Below the pieces are notes generated by a model. The model made no database searches and was not told the origin of the DNA. It saw only the letters and a list, made by a program, of their open reading frames with translations. 64,000 bases of DNA from positions 78,962-142,961 of the forward strand of contig JAAMXY010004159.1 of assembly GCA_019677205.1 (NCBI GenBank), read 5' to 3'. The stretch comes from Pinguiococcus pyrenoidosus. Taxonomy: Eukaryota > Sar > Pinguiophyceae > Pinguiochrysidales > Pinguiochrysidaceae. Shown in pieces: positions 11,496-21,400 of the stretch (positions are counted from its first letter, which is position 1; the number at the start of each line of letters is the position of its first letter). The translations under genes and the position numbers were made by a program.

Positions 11496-14400
11496 ATGAG
11501 CGCGGCCGAATCGCCCCTGGATACGCTTCTGTTGGCCGTGGAAAGCAACCGGGCGGATATCGTGTCCGAGGTGCTGAGCGAGCTGGCCAAAGATGGCGGC
11601 GCGAGTACAGTACTCAGCTGCGCGGTGGACGCCAGCGGCGCCACACTCCTGCATGTGGTCTGCGCGCGCTCTCAGATTGACTGTCTTCGGGCGCTTCTGA
11701 GAGCCGGTGCGGATGCGTCCGTCGCGGACTCCAGCGGCCGCGTGCCGCTGGATCTTTTGGAGGACGACGAGTGCCGCAAGGTGTTTGACATGCATTGCAT
11801 GCAGCTGATCAGCGCCGACGACACCGAAGCGCTGCGGAAAATGCTTCGCGGAGGCGTGCGAGGGGATGCGAGAATCAACGGCGACACTCTGCTGCACTGG
11901 TGCGCCATCTTCGAGAAGCAGGAGGCCGCCAAAGCCATTCTGGAGGCAGAGCCGCGGGAGACCGTGCTCGGCTTGCTCACCAGCGTGAATGCAGAGGGGC
12001 TCACGCCGCTTCAAGTTGCCGAGGCGGCAGAGGCTACCGAACTGCAAGAGCTACTCAAGGACGCAGAGCAGAATCGCCTCTCTCACATGAGAAGAAACGC
12101 CAGCGAGACCTCGCTGCCGTCCGAGGCGGAGACGGACAACGGGCGAGAGAAGGAAGCGCAGTCGAGCAGGGCCGCCACAGGGGGAGCCAAGCCGCCGTCG
12201 TACCTGCTTGCCAGGGCGTTGGTCCCGGGCAACCGCTCGGGCGATTCCGAGGCGGAGGGGCGGGCTGACCACGTGGGGAACGGTAGTACAGAAGATGCTT
12301 TTCTTCAGCGGCTGTGCGCACGAATGCATCCAGCACCGGCGAGAGCCGAGCGCGTCGTGGCGGCTGACGCAGAGAAGCAGAGAATGCGGATAGCGCGGTC
12401 TCTTGCAGTACGATGGCCCAAGACGGCTTTCGGGACGCATCGGCGACATCTGCGGCTGCGCCTGTCCGCAGCCCTCTACGCCGCGGGTCTGGAAGCCTGC
12501 CCGAAAGAGGCGATCAGAGCAGCGGACGAGGCGCTTTGCAATCGGATCGTCGTGCAAGAGGTCACGAGCACGGGCTGCTCGATCGAGCTTCTGCCTTGCT
12601 GGATACGCGTCGCCGCCGACTCGGCAACAGGTCTCCAGATCGCGCTCGACGCCTTGGCGCAGCTTCTGCTGTTCTTAGAGAGCGTGGAAGGTCGCGAAGC
12701 CGCCGCCGGGCGGTCCGCGAATTCCTTGTTCGGGCTGGTCGCAAGCAATCGGACGGACCAAGAGGAAGACTTGCGCTTCCCCTGCTTGCGCTTGCGTTGG
12801 GACGGGTTTAGACCGAGTCCGCAGCGCCACGTCTTTACTAGCTTGAACCTCCTCCCTGCGGAGACGCTGCTTCTCTATCCGCCGGGGGAGGCTGCCTATC
12901 AGCCCATGACGGCGAGAAATCCCCGGACCGTGTCCAAGCTAAAGAATGGCCAGCGCCTACGATGCTTGACCGACGCGTTCCGAGCGCTCAGCACCTGCAA
13001 ATTCGAGAAGCGCATGGTCCTTCGCGGTGTCGTCTGTGATGCGCATGTCGTGTACAGGAGCGCCGTCGAAGCTTCAACCGCAGCTTCGGCCGCAGCCGCA
13101 GCTGCTCGCGGGTCGCTGTTCTTCGCAGAAGCAGAAAGCCCTTGGTGGGGCCGTTGGTCGAAGAACGGGTACCACGGAATGCTCAGACGGCGCCTCGAAA
13201 TGGCCAAGCCGCTGGTGGAGATGTGCCGCTTCACCAACACCTCGTGGAGGCCGACGATCGCACTGTCGATCTTTGGTGGGAGTGGCAGGCTGGCGGGGAT
13301 CGGTGGCGAGGAGCTCGACGAGATCCGCAGGATCGATCTCACCGGTATCATCGACTCCGCGGGGTCGCTGGCCGCGCGTAGTCGGCCTTCGCTTTGTGTG
13401 GACTTGTCGTTCTCCGTTGATTCGTCTTCGTCCGCCGCTGCCTTTGAGCTGCCAAACGCAGCAGATGCCTGCCGAGACATTCTGCATGCCTATCTGCGCG
13501 CTCTCATAAGGAGACGAAAGCAGGAGAAGAGGGGCACCGCAGCAGACGATCGACCGAGCCTGATGCTCGAGGTGCTGGAGATTCGGTGCTTCCAGCTGAC
13601 ACACATGGCAGCAGAACAGATCCAGGCTACCCTGCGGGCTGAGGTCTCCAGCGCGGTCGAGGCTCGGCAGCAGAGTGAGGGGCTCAAGCCGTCAGTCGCG
13701 GCCGACCTGCGCGCCGCTGCCGAGGCTCTTGCGGTCCTGGAAGTGCTCGTCGTGGGCGGCTTGGAAACAGGCGGAGACGAAGGTGAAGGTGCAGCGGTCC
13801 AGCGTGATGCGGAGCCCCAGTACTTTCTGCCGCACCCGCTGTTTCCGCCCCTGCTTGGGCAGGTGTGCGCAATGCTGAATGACGGGAGGGGGGGGGAGTA
13901 CAGCAGTCTCCGGCTGGGCTGGTGCCTGCTGGCCTTGGAGCTGGTGAATCACCTCCAGGCGCAGGGTCTGTGGTCGGCAATTTCGGGTCCCACCCGGCTC
14001 GCTTCTGATGACGAGCTCGATGGGCAACTGCCGATCCCTGGATCCTCACCGTTGCACCTCAGCTTGGAGGAGGACTACATCCAAGTTTTGAGACTCGAAG
14101 ATGTGATTGGCTCCTCTCCCGGTCTCGCCCCCGAGCCAAGGGACGATGCCAACGAAGAGATCGAGGCGTTTGCCTCCCCGACGGGGGATGCGTCTGCCCA
14201 ACCGGCAGTTGCGATTGGTCAAGATGTGTTTACGGAGCAGGAAGGCTCCGCACCAATTCCCGCGTTGGGACAGAAGGCGCGGGAAGCTGTGAACGGTGCC
14301 GCCAGGCTCATCGCCAGCCTGGTCGATGTGCTGAGGCAGAACGACCTCTTCTGCAACCCAGAGCTAGTGCAAGCCATCGAGATGAAGGTGAAGGCGCAGA

Positions 14401-15304
14401 TGGAGGGGCCCGAGATGGAAGCGGGTGCCGCCCGCGCCGCAGGAGTGCTGCTTCTGCCGTTCTACATGGCGGCCGGCCAGGAGAATCTAGCTGTCGTTCT
14501 CCAGGCGTCGCCGGAGAGCCTCGGTCTGCAATGCGCGCAGTCGAGGACAAGGTTGCGGCGTCTGCAGCGCATCCTCCGGATCAATCGAGAACATCTTGGG
14601 TTGTGGGTGAACTCGGCGAGATCATGGCTGGACGCCAATCGGGCGGCGACGGTGGAGTCGGCGTCAGGCCTGTCGTGGATCTTTGGGAGTCGGAGCGGCG
14701 CTGGGGTGGGTGAGGCGCCTCCCAGCCCGGCGGAGGGGCGGCGCCACGGGCCGCCACCAGCAGCGGTGCAAGCGCAGGACTGCATCCAGCGGCTCCTTCA
14801 TCAGGTGGAATGCTACATTGCGTCACTGCAGCTGCTCAGGGCCTTGTGCCGGACGCTTATCGTGCGAAACTCACGGGCATCGAGCGCCGGCAAGATCGTC
14901 GACGCAGCTGACGACGAAAAGAGCATTCTCGAGACGCTCCAGAGCCTGCCGAACACCGAGCAAAGCGACCTCGCGAACAAGGTGCTGACGCAGTTGGATG
15001 CTCTCATGCAGATGCAGGCCGAGGCGGAAGGTAAGCATCGTCGTCGGTCGCAAGCAAGCGGCTGTGCCATGCCAGCGACCTCACATGATGCTTCTGCAAA
15101 GGAATGCCAACCCTGGAGCCAGAGCGGGACGATGAGGACTTCGACCCCGACTATTCCTTTGCGTACGACAACCAGGACATCGGCCTGGAGAAGTACGGCT
15201 ACGGCTTCGGGGAACAGGCGGCGGCAGCATCTGGAGTGTATCTGGTGACTCTCCTGGCGGAAGCTCTGGGCCAGGGAGCCCAGGAGGCCCTGTGGCACTT
15301 GTAG
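11496..15304 (+). CDS. Large ankyrin-repeat protein with unassigned central domain
   Basis: Predicted exons are 11496-15030 and 15102-15304 (71-nt intron GTAAGC to GCAAAG), giving 1,245 aa. The first ATG after the promoter elements is used. Residues 10-200 contain ankyrin units (GATLLHVVCARSQIDCLRALLRAGADASV, NGDTLLHWCAIFEKQEAAKAIL, GLTPLQVAEAAE). Residues 310-470 run through IRVAADSATGLQIALDALAQLL and FPCLRLRWDGFRPS. Their order is reminiscent of the N-terminal part of GH20 beta-hexosaminidases, but no catalytic Asp-Glu pair is visible. An alpha/beta region follows (SIFGGSGR), then a long helical C-terminus and an acidic last exon. A glycosidase-like fold is conjecture. Function unknown. Confidence 0.75.
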
Positions 15305-15319
15305 GCCGCCAGCACCTTC

Positions 15320-15465
15320 TGTGATCTGTGATTTTGCGATATGTGATTTTGTGATCTGTGATTTTGTGATCTGTGATTTTGTGATCTGTGATTTTGTGAT
15401 CTGTGGTCTGTGATTTGGCCATTTGTGATTTGCCATTTGCCACTTGTGATTTGTGATTTGTGATC
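15320..15465. repeat. Tandem repeat GTGATCTGTGATTTT
   Basis: Several copies of a 15-bp unit decay into GTGATTTG variants just past the ankyrin gene stop. No spacers are present, so this is a minisatellite. Confidence 0.85.
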
Positions 15466-15678
15466 GCACGCAGTCAGATTGGATCGACGGGGCCATGCAG
15501 CAGAATCGCAGAGAGGGGTAGGATTGATTGATTGACTGGGCAGTAGTACCAAGGATGGCTCTTCGATGCTAGTGTATTTCTCTTCGCGGCTCCATGGCGG
15601 CTTCAAGGAGCCCCGTCAGACTCGGCTTGCCGGCCGCAGCGCCCTCTCTATCCGCCGCTTCAAGGTTGCTAGTACTTG

Positions 15679-18108
15679 CTATCTGCTCCTGCTGTCTTCA
15701 CTCAGGGACTGTATATGCTCCTCAATGCCAGCAAAGATGCGAACGGGACCTTCCTTGGAGCCGACGTGCTCTGCCACAAGGTCGTCGTCCGAGTCGTCAT
15801 CGTCCTCGCTGGACATGATCTCACACTCATAGTCCTCGTCATCGTCCGTGTCATCATCGAAGTTTGCGAGGGCCCGTATCTCGTCGGGAGGGTTCCTCTT
15901 TGGACTCTTCGCTGCTCTACGTGGTGACCTTCTGGGCGTCGCCGTTCTAGCCGGGCTTTTCAAAATCGAAGCGGGAGACGAGGATTCCTGGAGGCTAAAG
16001 GCGACGGCAAGATCTTTGGCAGGGGACTTGCGCTTCCGACTTCCCGCTGGAGAACGGAGACTTCCCGCTGGAGAACGGATAGTTCTCGCCGGCGAACGGA
16101 GACTTCCCGCTGGAGAACGGATGGTTCTCGCCGGCGAACGCAGACTGGAAGCATATGGCGATGCTCTGCTTGCCCGACGTGGTGATCTCCTCGGCGTTGC
16201 GGCCGGTGCTGGACTCGTTGGGCCCATGGAGAACGGGGGCTCCTCACCGAAATCCGGCAGACTATACTCATCAAAGAGCGACTTCGCAGGGGACCTTCCC
16301 ACTCGATCCAGCATCGCCTGCGGCTGGTCGGCGAGCTGCGCAGCAGCGCTTCTACCCGTCCGGCGCGGTGACCTCCTGGGCGTCGCCACGGGGCTGAGGA
16401 GAGGCATGGAAAACTGCAGGTCGCTGGCATCAAAGTCCGGCAGGCTGCTCTCGTCGAGGATCTCCTGCAGGGCAGATTTTTTTTGCTTCCGACTTCTTGG
16501 TGTCCTGGAGGTTGGACTGGCAGGCGCCTTCCCTTTGTCCGAGGCGGCCTGCCTCGGCGCCTGAGCCGTCTTCCGCGATGGTCTCTTCCTCGGCAAGGCC
16601 TGCTCCGCGCTCTTCGGCGCCACCAGCGGCTGCTGTGGCAGCACGTGCTGCCCGACCGGCTGCTCCATGCTAACGTGAGGAAGCAGGGGTGACGTCGCAC
16701 CCCCGAGTGGGTGGATTGTGACGGGCGCCGAGGGCGTCATCGACGGCGTCGGCACCGCTCGCTTCTTCGATCTGCTCCGGCTGGCGCCAACTTCTGTAAC
16801 CGGCACGGTTGCCTTGCTGGAGTACGCTTGATAGAGGAGGTCTCTGTAGACCTGATTGTGCTTCATCCGCGCTGCCTTTGGCTTGACCCCGTTGTAGGTT
16901 TCCTTGGCATCGATCTCTCCCCTCTCCTCCAGCAGCTGCAGAATGATCGGTTTGAGGCACCGCGTCCAACGGTGCTTGCAGTCGTCTCGCGTCCGCTTGG
17001 GCAGATGCTGCTCCGAGATGATCTTCCAGCACGTGCCCCTCTCCCCCACAGCCGCGGCGAGCGTGAAGTCTTCGTCGAGCCGCCACTCCTTGTTCTTCCG
17101 TCTCCCGCCCTTGAGCGCCTGCACGAAGCCCCGGACGCTGTTGTCCGGCGCGTTGTCCGACACGAGCCACTCGAAGCGTGTCTGGCACTCCAGCGCGGAT
17201 CGACCGGGCAGGAAATCCGAGACGATGATGTTCCATCCGATGTTCTCTTGCCCCTCCCAGGTCTCCCGAACGCCACACTCGAGGCAGCGATCCTCCGCGG
17301 CCGTAAACACGGGCACCATGACGCCTTGGAAGCGCCCATCCCCCGCCGGCCTCTGCGGTGCGGCGGCTGGTTCGCCAGGGCTGAGCTCCTGGTAGAAGCT
17401 CGAGTTGCACTTCATGAGAATCGACCACGCTTCCGCGCCAATTCCCCCCGGCACCGGGACGCCGCCGGTGGCTTTCGTCGCGGCCTTGACGCTCTCGACG
17501 AGATCCGGCGCGCGCCGCACGGCCGGTAGGTCAAACGAGGTCACGCTCATCTTCTGCAGACCCGAGCGAGTGAGGCGGCCCTCGTCCACCCGGCCCTGGC
17601 GCCACAGGCCAATCTCCTCCTGCGCCTCTCTCATCCTTGTCCGGAGGTCTTGCAGCCGCCCCTCGAAGAACGCCGTGTCCGCAGCGCCGCGGAGCCGCTG
17701 GCCCAGCATGCCTTGCACCAGAAGCTGCACATACATGCCCAGCTGCTCGCGAAGGCCGTTGCGCAGCGACATGGGCAGCGTGACGCCGCGGTCGCGAGGC
17801 GCCAGCTGCAGGTACTGGTGGAGCAAGAGGAAAGGGTTGCGACGACTCAGCACACACGCCACAGGAGGCACGGGGCCACTCGGATGCCGCTCGGGACGAT
17901 CTTGCTCAGACAGCAGAGCGGCCACCTCGCGACTGCTGATGCGCGCCTTGGGAGTCTCCGCCTCATCTTCCGAATCCGACCTCGGCTCGTACTCGTCGTC
18001 CGCGTTCCACTCATCCGGAAACTCCACGTCGTCGGCCACCAGACTGCGCAGCAGCAACGCGTAGTCCTCGTCGTCCGACGCGTCGTCCAGGGCCAGCGGG
18101 CTCAGCAT
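15679..18108 (-). CDS. Two-SANT/Myb-domain nuclear protein with SP[R/K]-rich tail
   Basis: A single exon of 809 aa starts at the ATG at 18108, the first after the upstream E2F-like element. The N-terminus is acidic. A helical segment (LREQLGMYVQLLVQGML) resembles the region before the SANT domain in GON4L-like proteins. Two SANT/Myb-like domains lie near residues 264-320 (FTAAEDRCLECG to CQTRFEWL) and 340-395 (WRLDEDFTLAAA to CKHRWTRCL). The C-terminal third is basic, with repeated TPRRSPRR and SLRSPARTIRSPAG units that resemble DNA minor-groove-binding SPKK motifs. The end is acidic. A chromatin or transcription role is likely. A specific GON4L orthology is not established. Confidence 0.75.
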   Translation of the reverse strand: MLSPLALDDASDDEDYALLLRSLVADDVEFPDEWNADDEYEPRSDSEDEAETPKARISSREVAALLSEQDRPERHPSGPVPPVACVLSRRNPFLLLHQYLQLAPRDRGVTLPMSLRNGLREQLGMYVQLLVQGMLGQRLRGAADTAFFEGRLQDLRTRMREAQEEIGLWRQGRVDEGRLTRSGLQKMSVTSFDLPAVRRAPDLVESVKAATKATGGVPVPGGIGAEAWSILMKCNSSFYQELSPGEPAAAPQRPAGDGRFQGVMVPVFTAAEDRCLECGVRETWEGQENIGWNIIVSDFLPGRSALECQTRFEWLVSDNAPDNSVRGFVQALKGGRRKNKEWRLDEDFTLAAAVGERGTCWKIISEQHLPKRTRDDCKHRWTRCLKPIILQLLEERGEIDAKETYNGVKPKAARMKHNQVYRDLLYQAYSSKATVPVTEVGASRSRSKKRAVPTPSMTPSAPVTIHPLGGATSPLLPHVSMEQPVGQHVLPQQPLVAPKSAEQALPRKRPSRKTAQAPRQAASDKGKAPASPTSRTPRSRKQKKSALQEILDESSLPDFDASDLQFSMPLLSPVATPRRSPRRTGRSAAAQLADQPQAMLDRVGRSPAKSLFDEYSLPDFGEEPPFSMGPTSPAPAATPRRSPRRASRASPYASSLRSPARTIRSPAGSLRSPARTIRSPAGSLRSPAGSRKRKSPAKDLAVAFSLQESSSPASILKSPARTATPRRSPRRAAKSPKRNPPDEIRALANFDDDTDDDEDYECEIMSSEDDDDSDDDLVAEHVGSKEGPVRIFAGIEEHIQSLSEDSRSR
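16036..16137 (-). repeat. Coding minisatellite (SLRSPAG/TIRSPAR units)
   Basis: Alternating 21-bp units encode the SPxR repeats of the SANT protein tail. The copies are nearly identical at the DNA level, which suggests recent expansion. Confidence 0.75.
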
Positions 18109-18157
18109 GCTCCACGCGGCCGCCGCCCGAGAATCGAGCAGCTCAATACGAAAAAAT

Positions 18158-18168
18158 GCGCGGGAAAA
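18158..18168 (-). promoter_or_regulatory. E2F-like element
   Basis: TTTTCCCGCGC on the minus strand, about 50 bp upstream of the SANT protein ATG. Confidence 0.45.
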
Positions 18169-18475
18169 CCCAAATCGATTCAACGAAAAACTCGAAAAGC
18201 GGACATGTGACAGAAGGACCAAGGAGCCGTCGAGGCGGGCTGTGACGGACGGAACGGCGGAAACTTCGGCGGGACAGATTCACAAAACGGGGAAGCCTGG
18301 GACAGATGGAAGTCAGCGTATTGCCGCATAGGATGGCCGTCAGAAGAGTCGGTCTCCGAAGGCGTCGGAAAAGGCGCCACGAGAGACTTTGAACGCCGGC
18401 GAAGTGCGGTAAATCTGGTGCCGCAATGTCACGAACGTCCGTGATCCTGTGAAGCGCCCGGAAGCGAGGGCCGAC

Positions 18476-21400
18476 ATGGACAGTCTGTCGCGGCTCTTCG
18501 GACCGCCCGCGGCGGCGCCGGTCCTTCAGCCCGCCAAAGGCGCTTCGAGCGTGTTGCCGGAGAAGCCTGCGTTCCGCGACGCTCTGTACGCTGCGAGCTA
18601 CGATGTGGTGACAGGCAAAGTCCGAGGCTGCGTCGGCGGCACCAAGGCGCTGGCACAGTTCCTGGTGGACTTGGCCGGCGTCGAAGAAGCCTACGGCAAC
18701 GCGAACCTGAAGCTGAGCAAAAGATACAGCTTGAACTTGGAGTTTCAAGTCGACGAGAAAGGTGCGCATTCGCAAAGCTTCTTGTCTTCTTGTCTTTGCT
18801 TCTTGGGAGAGACATGGAATGAAGAGCAAAAGAAGAACGAAAAGAGAGGTCACCGTAAAAAGAGGGAAGGGAAGAGAGAAAGAGAGAGAGAGAGAGAGCG
18901 AGATTGAGGGAGCGCGAAAGAGAGAGCGAAAGAGATAGAAACAGCGGTTGAGAGATATGGATCAGTGGCGCAGAAGATGGAACCTCCGCGGTGCCACGTT
19001 GGATTCAGATACTAACGAGGGGTGCGTTCGGACACGCAGCTGTTGCCTTGCCCTCCCTTCAGCGGCGCGTTGGCAAGCAGCATCTGGGCTTCGCCATTTG
19101 CATCCGGAATAGCATCGCTTCGCTCGGACTCCGCTTCCTGGAGAAGAGCAGCCGGACTCCAGACCTGTTGTCCAGCCAGGGGCGGAGCATGCTGGATCAG
19201 CTGCTCCGGGCGAAGCAACTGCACGACAAGTGCAGAAGCCAGTACCAGGCTGCCTGCGCGACTGCGGAGGTCCTTGTGAGCGAGGCGTCGACGAATCGCC
19301 AGCTGACTGAAAGCGACGCAAAGCGAGAAGAGGACGAGGATGCGGACACCACGGTGGCGGACGACTCCATCTTGACCAAGGTCTGGGAGAGCCTGAATCC
19401 GCACGCCACCATGGCAGATCGGCAGGCGGCAGCGATCCGAACGCTCATCCACCATCAGCAAGAGTACTTCGAGAGTGTGGAATCGCTGAATCACGTCGCG
19501 GCCTTCGTGCGCGCAGCCATGGAATCCAATCTCAACGCGTTGGAGTTGCATGAGACAAGGAGGGCAGAAGTCCAATCCAAGATGCTGAAACGTCTGCTTC
19601 TGGTACGCGAGATGCCGTGCTACAGGCTGCGATCCTCTACAATCCGAGCTCCCCACTAACCCGTCCACGACAGGCGAAGCAAGGGCATCTTGAGAAATTG
19701 CAGGAGTTGCATGACGGCTTGTTGGATGAAGTCCGCGCGGAGACCGTACAAACAGAGATCTACGCTCAGCGCGAGTCCACCACGGCGCTTCTGGAGGAGA
19801 TCCATGACCTCATTGCAAGGCGAGAGCTTCCGGCCAGCTGGGATGAGGGGCATGCCGGCCCCTTTGATTCTCGAGAGGCCGTCCAGGAGCTTCTCCTGGA
19901 TGATGGCGTGGCCAGTGGCGATTCGAGGCCGCCGGAGGACCCCACCGAGCTGATAGATCGAGTCGAGGCGGCCTTCAAGGAGCGCTGCGAGCATGGGGCT
20001 GCGATGCAGAAGGGGGTGCGGCACCTGATCACGTTCTTCCAAGATGTTGTGAAATGCGAGGAGAGCTACGCATCGTCGCTGCTGCGGGCAGGCGAGAAGC
20101 ACGAGCGCGGCTACGCCTCGGACAGCCTGGCGAGAAGCCTGAGCTCCGAGGGGAGTAGCATCAAGGTCGCCTCCTTGGAGATGGTTGGCATTCTCAGCCA
20201 GTGCAGCCGCTCGTACACCGAGCTCGTAAGACAGCAAGAGGAGCTGGTCATCAAGCGCTGCGTGCACATTGCAGAAGAGAGCGAGGCTGGTCAAAAGGAG
20301 CTCCATGTGCAGATAACGAATGGGCTGAGGCGCCTGCAGCAGCATCGGCAGGCCGCCGCGCGGATGCAGGCGAAGTATCGTCGCGTCGAGAAGGAGAAGC
20401 AGGAGACGGAGACGGCGCTTCTGGCATCCTTGGAGGAAGTCAAGAGCTCGGAGAGCGAAAGCAAGGCAGACCAGAAATCGGCCGATCCAAACTCGAGCAA
20501 GATGCTCATGCAGCTGGGCCTGCGCGAGACCGTGGAACAGAGGATACCCCGACTTCAGATGAAGCTGACGCAGCTGACGGCCGAGCGAAAGGCGCTGGAT
20601 GACGAGGCCCGGCAAATCAATGGGCAGCACGTGAGGACCCAGAAGGAGTTCTTGGAGCAGGCCTGCAAGATCATGGACTCCTTTGCCGAGCTCGAGAGGC
20701 TCCGTATTAGCGGCCTGCACGAAGTCTTCGAGGCCTTCGAAGGCGCCTACCATGAAAACCTTGCCCGCATCGACCGCGTGATGGAGTCGGCCGGGGAGTG
20801 CGTGTCCGCTGCCGATGCAATGAAAGATCTGCACGAGTTCATCATTGACCACGCCGAGTACAAGCCTCCGCTGGAGGAGATCGAGCCACTTGTCTTCGGA
20901 TCCGACCGCTTGCGGGAGCTCGTTGCAGAGGAGGCGCAACGGATGACAGCCAAGGAACCTCGGAAGAGCATCGCCAGCGGCCAATTCATCTGGGACCACT
21001 TTCGGTCCAACGACGGGGACCTGGACTTGGAAGCAAGTGGATCACAACCCCTGGGGAAAGGCATGTCGCCTGGCATCAAGAGCGCAGACAACCGGAAGCT
21101 GAGATCTGGAAGCGAGGACAGCTTCGACGGGATATCAGCGGTCTCGCTCACGACCTCCGACAACGAATCGGACGCAAACAGCGTGCAGCTGCAGGAAGGC
21201 GAAAAATGGGATGGCGGCACTCCGCACGTCCCTCGACCGCAATCCGCTCCGCCGACCCTCTCTGGATCAACGGACTCGACCGCCTCCGTGACGATCGACG
21301 ACGCCGCGGAATGCAAGAGCGAAGGAGCAGGCCGCGACGAAGCGCGAGAGGTGCCCGAGGCGCTCAGCTTGCAGCGCCAACCTGAAGGAGCTAGTGAGGA

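Noticed and set aside
15320-15465. CRISPR-like array
   Set aside because: Units are contiguous with no unique spacers, and the genome is eukaryotic.
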